Part shown: piece after piece, positions 1 to 7,184 of the stretch
Layout: each line of letters starts with the position of its first letter
How positions within the stretch are numbered: the stretch's first letter is position 1
Assembly: GCA_947461435.1 (NCBI GenBank)
Contig: CANHLE010000018.1
Location: 1-45,145 of the forward strand
Direction of reading: 5' to 3'
From: Paracoccaceae bacterium
Lineage (GTDB): Bacteria; Pseudomonadota; Alphaproteobacteria; Rhodobacterales; Rhodobacteraceae
DNA length: 45,145 nt
Translations under genes and position numbers: made by a program
The notes under the pieces: model-generated
Database searches by the model: none
Told to the model about the DNA's origin: nothing
What the model saw: only the letters and a program-made list of their open reading frames with translations

Positions 1-20
1 AAAGCCACGAGCCGTATCAT
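1..20 (-). CDS. Partial 5' end of a second YeeE/YedE-type half-transporter
   Basis: Only the first codons are in the window (M-I-R-L-V-A, then the edge). The ATG at 20-18 overlaps the TGA of the preceding membrane gene in an ATGA arrangement, so the two are translationally coupled. YeeE/YedE-type sulfur transporters are often encoded as two adjacent half-size membrane proteins, and a start like MIRLVA fits the second half (DUF6691 type). The overlap is seen directly; the identity is inferred from the partner gene. Confidence 0.5.
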
Positions 21-466
21 GTGATCCCTCCACCGCTGAAGGCACGTTGCAGATAAACCGCGATGGCGGCACCAACCATAATCGCCCCAAAAAGAACCGC
101 CGCTTGGCCCGAGCGCCTTGCCATCCCTGTCAAAGTACCGCCCAAACTTGCCCCGCCAAAGCGAGCGGCAATTCCCACAAACAGCCCGCCAGCCACCAGA
201 AACGGCCAGTCTGCTTCGGCTGCAAGCTGCACCGGAAAACCAAGTTTGGTTATGATCAACGGGGCGACCAAAATGCCGCCAATAAAGGCAATACTGGTTG
301 CAGCCACGCCTTCGGCGCCGCCCAGAAGACTTCCGATCATACCCGAGGCGTTCATGGCGCGGCCCGTGAGGACCGTCAAAAGACCAACCGCAACCCCAAT
401 TAGGATGCCTCCCAAAAGCAGCTTGTCGATGCCATTTTCGAAGATTTCCAAAGCGTCTTTCCCCAA
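17..466 (-). CDS. YeeE/YedE-family membrane protein (sulfur-compound transport half-protein)
   Basis: A 149-residue, very hydrophobic protein with about four membrane segments rich in Gly and Ala. Glycine-rich stretches such as GILIG, GRAMNASGMIG and GGASLGGTLTGM are typical of the YeeE/YedE family, whose characterised members import thiosulfate or related sulfur species. It is the first of a coupled pair (ATGA overlap with the gene at the window edge). The start is weak: the only upstream initiator in frame is TTG at 466, no ATG lies further upstream before a stop, and I see no strong ribosome site. Family is fairly sure; the transported compound is not known from sequence. Confidence 0.75.
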   Translation of the reverse strand: MGKDALEIFENGIDKLLLGGILIGVAVGLLTVLTGRAMNASGMIGSLLGGAEGVAATSIAFIGGILVAPLIITKLGFPVQLAAEADWPFLVAGGLFVGIAARFGGASLGGTLTGMARRSGQAAVLFGAIMVGAAIAVYLQRAFSGGGIT

Positions 467-672
467 GATTGCATGCCAATCTGAAAAAACCGTGCTGGGA
501 AAACAAGCCCTAAAGCGGTTTCATTGTACCGAATCTCTGAAGGCCTCAAGCAGATCTGCAAAACTGCTGACCAGCGACGATCGCCGATTTACGGCTGTTG
601 ATGTCGCGCAATAGGCATATTTTTGAAGGAAATGATACCGCACCGCCAAGGGGCAAAGATTCAGCCTTCCAA
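467..672. other. Intergenic stretch upstream of the YeeE-like gene
   Basis: This 206-bp spacer separates the end of apbE from the start of the YeeE-like gene, both on the minus strand. It presumably carries the promoter of the latter. I see no convincing coding frame, terminator with a T-run or clear operator in it; the plus-strand frame that crosses it is a shadow of the membrane gene. Confidence 0.4.
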
Positions 673-1614
673 TCATGAAGAAGCAAAGGCCCCAGTGCCG
701 ACCGATTTCACAGCGCCGCTCTCACGCAAAAGGAACAAGGCGCTGATCCCCTGCGCGGTCGCAAACTCTGGCCCCGCCTTTTTTCCCATGACCGTCAATG
801 CTGTGGCCATGGCATCGGCCATCATGCACGATTGCGACAAAACGGTCACCGACGCCGGAGCGTCAACCAAGGGCGCGCCTCGCCGCGGATCAATAGTATG
901 AGACAGCCGCGCCGCGCCCACCGTTACGAAATGCACGTAATCGCCCGACGTGGCGACAGAGGTATCTTGAAGCGCGATCACGGAGTGGTTCCCCCTTTGC
1001 CCGTCGTCCGGGGCATCAATTCCCACCGCCCAAGGGCTGCCGTCTTGGCGTGTGCCGATCGCCCGCACCTCACCGTCGATCGTACAAAGCGCGTGTTTCA
1101 AGCCAAGACCAATGGCGATTTCGGCGAGACAATCCACGCCATAACCTTTGGCGATGCCCGACAGATCCAGCGCCAGTGGTGCCGATTTTCGGGCGCGGCG
1201 GGTGGCCTTGTCAAGTTCAAGCGCATCAATCGCCGGAACGCGCCGCGCCGCACTTGCAGCCCGGATCGCACCAAGGTCGATGCTGTCCGGCCCAAAACCC
1301 CAGGCGCGCACGGCATCGCCAAGGTTCATCTCAAACGCTCCTGCGGTCTGGCGGCTCACGGCCAGTCCTGTCTCCAGAACGGTCAAAAGGCGGTTTGGCA
1401 CCGACACCCAAGTATCGAGCGGCGCAGCATTCAATGCCATCAGGTTGCTGTCGGGCTTCCAGGTTGACATCTGGGCGTCAACTTCGTCCACCACCGCCTG
1501 AAACTTTGCGTGCAGGCCAACATCGTCAACGCGGCCACCGATCAGCACAGACCACCGGGTACCCATTGTCCGACCTTCGAACGTTTGCGCCGCGTCAGTA
1601 AACATCTTCGGCAT
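673..1614 (-). CDS. apbE: ApbE family FAD:protein FMN transferase
   Basis: A 313-residue ApbE-type flavin transferase, which cleaves FAD and attaches FMN to a Thr or Ser of a target protein. Family signatures are clear: T-M-G-T-R-W at 16-21, L-D-L-S-G-I-A-K-G-Y at about 149-158, H-T-I-D-P-R at 239-244, and the Mg-binding stretch M-A-D-A-M-A-T-A at about 265-272. No signal peptide or lipobox is visible, so the annotated form would be cytoplasmic unless the start is wrong; many ApbE proteins act in the periplasm. The start overlaps the last 20 bases of the flavoreductase gene upstream, indicating one operon. The probable substrate, a DUF2271 protein with a flavinylation motif, is two genes upstream. 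Confidence 0.93.
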   Translation of the reverse strand: MPKMFTDAAQTFEGRTMGTRWSVLIGGRVDDVGLHAKFQAVVDEVDAQMSTWKPDSNLMALNAAPLDTWVSVPNRLLTVLETGLAVSRQTAGAFEMNLGDAVRAWGFGPDSIDLGAIRAASAARRVPAIDALELDKATRRARKSAPLALDLSGIAKGYGVDCLAEIAIGLGLKHALCTIDGEVRAIGTRQDGSPWAVGIDAPDDGQRGNHSVIALQDTSVATSGDYVHFVTVGAARLSHTIDPRRGAPLVDAPASVTVLSQSCMMADAMATALTVMGKKAGPEFATAQGISALFLLRESGAVKSVGTGAFASS

Positions 1615-3802
1615 AGCGCCCTCCTTCTTTCAACATCGCCGGCGAAAGGCCCAACGGATAGAGGATCTCTGTCATCGCGTCGCGCACGCCTTGCGCCATT
1701 TCGCGGCCACCGCAAACCATCACCCGCGCCCCGTCTGCCATCAGGCGGCGGATCACCTCGGCATCGTCGCGCAGCACATCTTGCACATAATTCTGCAGTC
1801 CGACGCGGGAAAAGGCAGTGTGTAGTCCCGTCAATCGGCCGTCGTTCTGCCATTCGGCAAGGTCCTCGGCATAAAGATAGTCCGACGTTGGGTGCCGCGC
1901 ACCAAACCACAGATGCATCGGCCGATGCCCCCGGTTGCTGCGGCAGAACCCGGCGAGAGGGCCGATCCCCGTGCCTGCGCCGATCAAGATCAGGGGCACA
2001 CGCGAGCGATCGGGCCGGAACCCGGGATTGGGCTGCAAGAATCCTTGTACCAATTGCCCTGGCTGCAAGGCCAGCAACTGACCCGAACACAAACCCCCCG
2101 TATGCTTTCGCACGACGATTTCGATGAACCCATCCGCCCGACTTGACGCCAGAGAATAAAGCCGAGCAATCACGCTGCCGTCTGGCACGATGCCGATAAG
2201 GTCACCTGCCTGGAACCGCCCAAAGCCGCGCCCGGTAAGGCGGTGCCACAGACCGGCTTTTGGCACGGCAAAACGCAAGATCGCTGTTGGCGCCTGAACG
2301 CTTTCACCATAGTCCTTGCGCGATACCAATCGCAGGGCCGTGCTTTTGGGCGGCATGGGTTGATGTGTGATGTTCAGTGGCAGACCAATCATGTCACCAA
2401 AGGCGCGGGACCATCTTGCAAAGGACTGCGGCGACTGCCGGTCGATCCGCTCCAGCGGCATTGGCATGTCCCAGCCGGCAGACCGGAAAGCGTCTTCCAG
2501 CGCCTCTGCATGGGCGCAAAACCCAGGAAAACTTCGGTCGCCGAAACCTAGAACCGACACAGGCACCCCGGCCATCGGTGCCGCCTTTTTTACCCGATCC
2601 AGTGCGCCTTTCGCCGATGTGGGGGCATCGCCGTCACCCCAAGTGGATGTCAAAACGACGATCCTTTTGGCGTTTTTATAAGACTGCGGCAGGAAGGTGG
2701 ATAGGGCCCCCAGATGCACCGTTTGGCCGTGGTCTTGCACTGCGCGCGCAAAGGATGTGGCAAAGCCCCAAGTGCTGCCGCCCTCGCTCCCGACCAAGAT
2801 CACCGTTTCGGCCGCCGATGCCGCAACCATTCCGCGCAGATGCGGACGGTGTTGGCGGTTGCGCCACCAGATCAACCCACCGGTCAATGACAGCACCGGT
2901 ACTGTCAGCGCTGCAAGGCCAAGGATCAGCCCCCAAAGGGCGGCGCCATCGCCGGTGTGGAGGAGGTAGATCCATTCGCCGACCACCGTCCATGGCCCTG
3001 GCGCTTGCCAAGCCAGAAGCTTTCCCGTGCCCTGATCAACAAATCCGGTTCCCGCACCGGTGGTAAGCGTGAACACATCCGTCGCATCCCCGGCGTAGGG
3101 AAACGTCAGATCGCGCAGATCTGCCACAGGCGTATCCTGCAGCGCAGCCATTTCGGCCGGTGACATGCCGGTCTGACCGCTCACGTCTGAAGGCATGGCC
3201 GGGTTCGCTTCATCCACTGGCAAAAGATCGAACGTGGCCGCCGTCATCCACAGCGCTGTCAGCGCGCTTAGGCCCAATCCAACGACCGCCACCCGCGCCA
3301 GTTCCGCATGCCATCGCCCCGCCCATGGCCCCTTGATTGCCGCAAACCAGCGCCCCCACCCACCTTGCCGTCTCGCCACCAGCATCGCCCCTGACAGCGA
3401 AAGTATCAGCAGGGCAAAGGCCCCCAACGCCGTGGCATAGCGCCCGGAATCGCCCAGCAAAAGCGAGCGGTGGAAATCAGTCAGCCAGCGCTGCACCGCG
3501 CCCTGATCAGCGCTGCCCACGTCCATCCCGGTGACTGGGTCTACAACTGCGGCGCCTGCGACGTCACCGACAAACCAATAGGCAGTGATCTTGCCAGAAG
3601 GAGAACGGCGGATCTGCTCTACCCCGGGATGGGAGGCGAGAACTTTGGCCGCCAGATCGCCAATGCTCTGCCCTTGAACCGCTGCCGGAGAAGATAAACG
3701 CTCCATGGCCGGGAACATCGACAAGGCCGCCCCGCTGAGCGCGAGGGCAAGGATCAAGGCAGCGGCCAGAAGGCCGGGCCAGCGGTGCAATTGACGAAGC
3801 AT
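1595..3802 (-). CDS. PepSY transmembrane - flavodoxin - FAD/NAD(P)H reductase fusion (735 aa)
   Basis: A fusion of a PepSY-associated membrane domain and a sulfite-reductase-like diflavin reductase. Segments near 11-30, 122-143, 170-190 and 285-312 look transmembrane, with PepSY-like extracytoplasmic regions between them. Residues about 333-475 form a flavodoxin domain (start V-I-L-V-G-S-E-G-G-S-T-W-G, later S-T-W-G-D-G-D-A). The rest is an FAD/NAD(P)H reductase: R-L-Y-S-L-A-S-S binds FAD, G-A-G-T-G-I-G-P-L-A-G-F is the nucleotide loop, and the chain ends in a C-terminal Tyr as in many FNR-fold enzymes. It probably takes electrons from NAD(P)H through FAD and FMN and passes them across the membrane. 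Related PepSY membrane reductases take part in ferric-siderophore reduction. It sits 11 bases after the DUF2271 gene and overlaps apbE. Confidence 0.9.
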   Translation of the reverse strand: MLRQLHRWPGLLAAALILALALSGAALSMFPAMERLSSPAAVQGQSIGDLAAKVLASHPGVEQIRRSPSGKITAYWFVGDVAGAAVVDPVTGMDVGSADQGAVQRWLTDFHRSLLLGDSGRYATALGAFALLILSLSGAMLVARRQGGWGRWFAAIKGPWAGRWHAELARVAVVGLGLSALTALWMTAATFDLLPVDEANPAMPSDVSGQTGMSPAEMAALQDTPVADLRDLTFPYAGDATDVFTLTTGAGTGFVDQGTGKLLAWQAPGPWTVVGEWIYLLHTGDGAALWGLILGLAALTVPVLSLTGGLIWWRNRQHRPHLRGMVAASAAETVILVGSEGGSTWGFATSFARAVQDHGQTVHLGALSTFLPQSYKNAKRIVVLTSTWGDGDAPTSAKGALDRVKKAAPMAGVPVSVLGFGDRSFPGFCAHAEALEDAFRSAGWDMPMPLERIDRQSPQSFARWSRAFGDMIGLPLNITHQPMPPKSTALRLVSRKDYGESVQAPTAILRFAVPKAGLWHRLTGRGFGRFQAGDLIGIVPDGSVIARLYSLASSRADGFIEIVVRKHTGGLCSGQLLALQPGQLVQGFLQPNPGFRPDRSRVPLILIGAGTGIGPLAGFCRSNRGHRPMHLWFGARHPTSDYLYAEDLAEWQNDGRLTGLHTAFSRVGLQNYVQDVLRDDAEVIRRLMADGARVMVCGGREMAQGVRDAMTEILYPLGLSPAMLKEGGRYAEDVY

Positions 3803-3813
3803 GGGGGTTCCGA

Positions 3814-4284
3814 TCAGAGGCGGTAGGTGAAATCTGCGATGTAACGGCGACCCGAGACGGCTTGCCCACCCCCTGCTGCGGTCAGCGGTACGGCAATCTC
3901 ATTCGGGCTGTCGCGCATATCTTCGGCAGCAGCGTCGATATGCAGGGTATAGCCAGCGTCGAACAGGGCGTCTGTCAGATCCACCGACATTTCCATCGTC
4001 CGGCCTGACCCGACACTTGCCCCGGTAATCCCGTCGACCTGCGCCACGTCTCCGCCTGAAAGCTGCGACCAGTCGCTTAGGTGCCTGTAATATCGCGTCT
4101 TTCCGCCGGCCATCCACAAGCTGCCCGCATAGGCCCCAGAGGAATCGGTGACGTAGATGGCAAGGTAGGCCGGTCGTCCACCGTAATCTGCCATATTGAC
4201 AGTCAGGGTCACCGGGCGTGCCATTGCTAAGCCGGGGGTGATCAGGGCGGTGGACAGCGCAAGGGCTGCGATCAGGGATTTCAT
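3814..4284 (-). CDS. DUF2271 periplasmic protein, predicted covalent flavoprotein
   Basis: A 156-residue exported protein: the N-terminus has a short basic start, a hydrophobic core and an Ala-rich cleavage region near residue 22 (L-A-M-A-R). The rest matches the DUF2271 family. Residues 84-90 read D-G-I-T-G-A-S, an exact match to the ApbE flavinylation consensus D-x-x-[ST]-G-A-[ST], so FMN is predicted on Thr87. The gene lies directly upstream of the membrane flavoreductase and of apbE, which fits a periplasmic electron acceptor for that reductase. The final partner is unknown. Family and export are well supported; flavinylation is inferred from motif and context. Confidence 0.85.
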   Translation of the reverse strand: MKSLIAALALSTALITPGLAMARPVTLTVNMADYGGRPAYLAIYVTDSSGAYAGSLWMAGGKTRYYRHLSDWSQLSGGDVAQVDGITGASVGSGRTMEMSVDLTDALFDAGYTLHIDAAAEDMRDSPNEIAVPLTAAGGGQAVSGRRYIADFTYRL

Positions 4285-4310
4285 GGTCGGCTCTCCGGTT
4301 TATAAAGGGA

Positions 4311-4679
4311 TCAGTTCGTCGTCACCACGGGCGCGATGCCGTCGGTGAAAAGCCCGTTCTGGGGCGGGGCAACCGTGCCAGAGTTTGCGGCGTTGCCGGT
4401 GACACCGATTGCACAGGTGCTGTCGGATTCGTCCTCGCCTTCGTCTCCACCGAGGTTTGCATCCTCGCAGGCGTCGCGGTCATCATCGGACTCCGACCAG
4501 AACCAAACGCTTTCGTCTTTGTCCTCGTCGTCATCGATCAAGGTGACGTCCGTACCTGGCGCAATATGGGATGACGGGCTGGTACCGGCAGTCAGGGACA
4601 GACCCTGACCAGAAGCAAGTGCCACCGAGCCGAAGCCCAGCGCCGTGCTGATCAAGAAAAGGGGAAAGGCAAGTTTCAT
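4311..4679 (-). CDS. Small exported acidic protein of unknown function
   Basis: A 122-residue protein, taking the ATG at 4679, which has an AAGGA ribosome site about 7 bases upstream; a longer frame starting at 4751 has a non-secretory N-terminus and overlaps the PepSY gene. A signal peptide (M-K-L-A-F-P-L-F then a hydrophobic core ending A-L-A-S) is followed by a strongly acidic middle with runs of Asp and Glu, two Cys residues and a short neutral tail. I do not recognise the family. Acidic clusters could bind Ca, Fe or Mn, or interact with a basic partner, but that is speculation. It lies between the PepSY and DUF2271 genes in the same orientation, so it is probably part of the electron-transfer operon. 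Confidence 0.75.
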   Translation of the reverse strand: MKLAFPLFLISTALGFGSVALASGQGLSLTAGTSPSSHIAPGTDVTLIDDDEDKDESVWFWSESDDDRDACEDANLGGDEGEDESDSTCAIGVTGNAANSGTVAPPQNGLFTDGIAPVVTTN

Positions 4680-4734
4680 TTTGGTTTTCCTTTGGGTCAG
4701 GGTTCTCGGCCGCACGCCTGCGGCCCGTGCCGGG

Positions 4735-5058
4735 TCAGTCGCTATGGCCATCAGATCCAGCTTCTTGGTCGTCGGGATGGTCGGCCTCGAATTCCATCTC
4801 GATCACCGCCAGTGTTGCGGGGTTCAGTTTAACCTCGATCGCGCGGCCGTCGGCATCCTGGCCAATCAGTTCATAGCAACCGTCGTCGATCCGAATTCTG
4901 CGCACCTCCCACCCCAGAGTGGCGGCGAGTGTCATGACGGCTTCACGCGGTTGCCAGTCGGTCATCGGCACAGCGCAATCATTTCCCGCCAAAGCCGGGG
5001 TTGCACCCAGCATGAGGGTCAGCATCAGCCTTGTTGTTATCCCGATCATCGACGACAC
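4735..5058 (-). CDS. Small periplasmic PepSY-domain protein
   Basis: A 107-residue exported protein with a signal peptide (hydrophobic core, cleavage near A-L-A-G, residue 24) and one PepSY-like domain: W-x-P-R-E-A-V-M near 36-43, then a strand-rich part with G-C-Y-E-L-I-G-Q-D-A-D-G-R-A-I-E-V-K-L-N-P and a tail rich in Asp, Glu and His. Proteins of this type are common next to QseB/QseC-like two-component systems, here divergently encoded. It is the first gene of the minus-strand flavin operon, 55 bases from the start of the acidic protein. The function may be sensory or inhibitory, or part of the redox relay; sequence cannot decide. Confidence 0.82.
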   Translation of the reverse strand: MSSMIGITTRLMLTLMLGATPALAGNDCAVPMTDWQPREAVMTLAATLGWEVRRIRIDDGCYELIGQDADGRAIEVKLNPATLAVIEMEFEADHPDDQEAGSDGHSD

Positions 5059-5129
5059 TCCGCTTCAGGTTCTGCAGGCTCTATGCCATGCGAAGCTGAC
5101 GTCGGCCTGAAGGCATGCGGCTTTCTGCT

Positions 5130-5151
5130 TCAGGTGGCCGTCAGGTTGCCG
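5130..5151. promoter_or_regulatory. Tandem 11-bp direct repeat, candidate response-regulator operator
   Basis: TCAGGTGGCCG is followed immediately by TCAGGTTGCCG (10 of 11 identical). A third TCAGGT lies at 5065-5070 and an inverted CCTGA at 5106-5110. An 11-bp period places repeats on one face of the helix, the normal layout for OmpR/PhoB-family dimers, and the adjacent gene encodes such a regulator. The site lies between the divergent PepSY operon and the two-component operon, so it could control both. Confidence 0.55.
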
Positions 5152-5184
5152 CGCTATTGCATGGACCAAAGGAGACAAACCCGG

Positions 5185-5845
5185 ATGCGCATCTTGCTGA
5201 TCGAGGACGACCGCGTGATCGCCACCGCCCTGCGTGAACAGGCGGAAAGTGAAGGTCATTCCGTCGATTGGGCCGCGCGGCTTGATGAGGCGTCCGATGC
5301 CCTTGCCACAACCGGTTTCGACCTGATCCTGCTGGATCTGATGCTGCCCGATGGGCGCGGCCTGCCCTTTCTTCGTGCGCTGCGGGCAAAGGGCAGCCAG
5401 ACACCGGTGATCATCATGACTGCGCTTGATCAGGTGTCCGATCGGATCGAAGGTCTGAACGCGGGGGCCGATGACTATCTGGTGAAACCTTTCGACTTGT
5501 CCGAACTGTCTGCGCGCATCGGGGCTGTGGCCCGGCGCTATTCTGGAAATCCAAACCCGCTGATTGCCTTGGCTGATCTGTCCATCGACCTTGCCGGCCG
5601 CCGCGTGAGCAAGGGCAGGTCGCAGTATCCCTTTGACGGCCCGCGAATGGGTTCTGTTTGAAGCGTTCTTGCAAAAACCCGGACAGCTTTTGTCAAAGCC
5701 GCATCTGGAAGAACGGCTGTATTCCTTCGATGCCGAAGTTGAAAGCAACACAATCGAGGTGCATGTCAGCCGCCTGCGCAAGAAGTTGGGGGCGGATGTT
5801 ATCGTCACAGAGCGTGGGCTTGGCTATCGGCTGGGTCCGGCATGA
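5185..5845 (+). pseudogene. OmpR/QseB-family response regulator with a +1 frameshift
   Basis: Two adjacent frames together make one complete winged-helix response regulator. The first (5185 to 5661) has the receiver domain: acidic pair E-D-D near the start, phospho-acceptor Asp51 in L-L-D-L-M-L-P-D, and Lys in L-V-K-P-F. It loses homology after R-R-V-S-K-G. The second frame carries the DNA-binding domain from L-T-A-R-E-W to G-L-G-Y-R-L. Removing one base near 5617 (the A in GGGCAGGT) joins them as K-G-G-R-S-I-P-L-T-A-R-E-W, giving 219 residues, a normal family length. The start ATG at 5185 has an AAAGGAG site; an upstream in-frame ATG at 5161 does not. The stop overlaps the kinase start (ATGA). 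This is either a real inactivating mutation or a sequencing/assembly error. Confidence 0.88.
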
Positions 5846-7179
5846 CCCGCGCGTCGATCCGACTGCGGTCTGCCGCTGCGCTGTCGCTGATCGTCACGTT
5901 GATCTGGCTGGGCACGGCGCTGGTGACGGCCCGGCTTTTGACGTCGGAGCTGAACGAGGTCTTCGATTCTGCCTTGCAGGAAACAGGCCAGCGCATTTTG
6001 CAATTGGCTGTAGTCGACGTGCTGAGCCGGGAGGAAGAGGGCGTCAGCCAACGCGTGATGGCGTTGGACGACCATGCGGAATACTTCACCTATATTGTGC
6101 GTGACGATCAGGGTCGGGTGCTTCTTACCTCGCACCGCGCTGATCCCGCCCGTTTTCCGGCCTTCGCCGCTACGGGCTTCCACGACGCAGAGGGCCTGCG
6201 CTTTTACCACGAGACCGCCGTGCGCGGCACCATCGCCTTGACCATCGCCGAACCAATGTCGCACCGGCGAGAGGTGGCAAACGAGATGGCGCTGTCGCTG
6301 GCCCTGCCATTGCTGGTGATGATCCCGCTAAGTATAGCCGGCATCTTTTACGGTCTGGGCTATGGTCTTCGCCCCCTTGGCCAGTTGCGCAGCCAATTGG
6401 CGCGGCGGGGGGTGAAAGACTTGTCGCCCCTGCCGACAGAAAAGATGGCTATGGAACTTCGGCCCATCGCAGACACGTTGAACCAGCTTCTGGTGCGGCT
6501 GGACACTGCCTTCACCGCCGAACGCAGCTTTACCGCCAATGCCGCGCATGAGTTGCGCACGCCCCTTGCGGGCGCGTTGGCGCAAGTTCAACGCCTGCGC
6601 CAAACGTCTTCGGATCCCGACAGCGCCCGCCGCGCAGCAGAGATTGAGGCGACACTTAAACGCCTGACACGTCTGTCCGAACGGTTGATGCAACTGGCTC
6701 GGGCCGAAGGTGCGCGCCTGCTGAATGATATTCCGCAAGACCTGCGTCCGATTCTAAAAATCGTCGTGGATGACTTTGCCCAAGGTGCGGATGCAGGGCG
6801 CATCGCGCTTTCATTACCCGGCGTGCCGACCCTATCGGACATCGATCCCGATGCGGTCGCAATCCTTGCCCGCAATCTGATCGAAAACGCCCTGCGGCAT
6901 GGCCAGGGTCCCGTCCCCGTTACGCTGGACCCGCAAGGCACTTTGACTGTCGAAAACGATTGCCCCGCGATCTCGCCCCGTGACCTGTCTGTCCTTTCTG
7001 GCCGCTTTGTGCGGGGAAAAGACGCGGGCGCTGGCAGTGGCCTTGGTCTGGCCATCGTTCGAACCATTGCGGAACGCATTGGCTCGCCTCTAAGTCTGTC
7101 CTCACCCATTCCCGGCAAATCCATCGGTTTTTCCGCCTGCCTAAAATTGCACGGCGCCCTCCCCATATATCAGGACTGA
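5842..7179 (+). CDS. QseC-like sensor histidine kinase
   Basis: A 445-residue membrane kinase. A first membrane segment (about 10-32) and a second (about 152-175) flank a periplasmic domain of about 120 residues resembling the N-terminal sensor region of QseC/PmrB-like kinases. Then come a linker, the H-box A-A-H-E-L-R-T-P-L with phospho-His near residue 236, the N-box N-L-I-E-N-A-L-R-H-G, and G-S-G-L-G-L-A-I-V. The start codon overlaps the stop of the response regulator, so the two are coupled. Five bases after its stop a VIT-family metal transporter begins, which points to a metal or redox stimulus. The signal sensed is not visible from sequence. Confidence 0.92.
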   Translation: MTRASIRLRSAAALSLIVTLIWLGTALVTARLLTSELNEVFDSALQETGQRILQLAVVDVLSREEEGVSQRVMALDDHAEYFTYIVRDDQGRVLLTSHRADPARFPAFAATGFHDAEGLRFYHETAVRGTIALTIAEPMSHRREVANEMALSLALPLLVMIPLSIAGIFYGLGYGLRPLGQLRSQLARRGVKDLSPLPTEKMAMELRPIADTLNQLLVRLDTAFTAERSFTANAAHELRTPLAGALAQVQRLRQTSSDPDSARRAAEIEATLKRLTRLSERLMQLARAEGARLLNDIPQDLRPILKIVVDDFAQGADAGRIALSLPGVPTLSDIDPDAVAILARNLIENALRHGQGPVPVTLDPQGTLTVENDCPAISPRDLSVLSGRFVRGKDAGAGSGLGLAIVRTIAERIGSPLSLSSPIPGKSIGFSACLKLHGALPIYQD

Positions 7180-7184
7180 TCCAG

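Noticed and set aside
63-614. 183-codon plus-strand frame over the YeeE-like gene
   Set aside because: Antisense to a clear membrane protein, rich in Pro/Ala/Arg, no ribosome site or homology; it runs out into the spacer only because stops are rare in GC-rich DNA.
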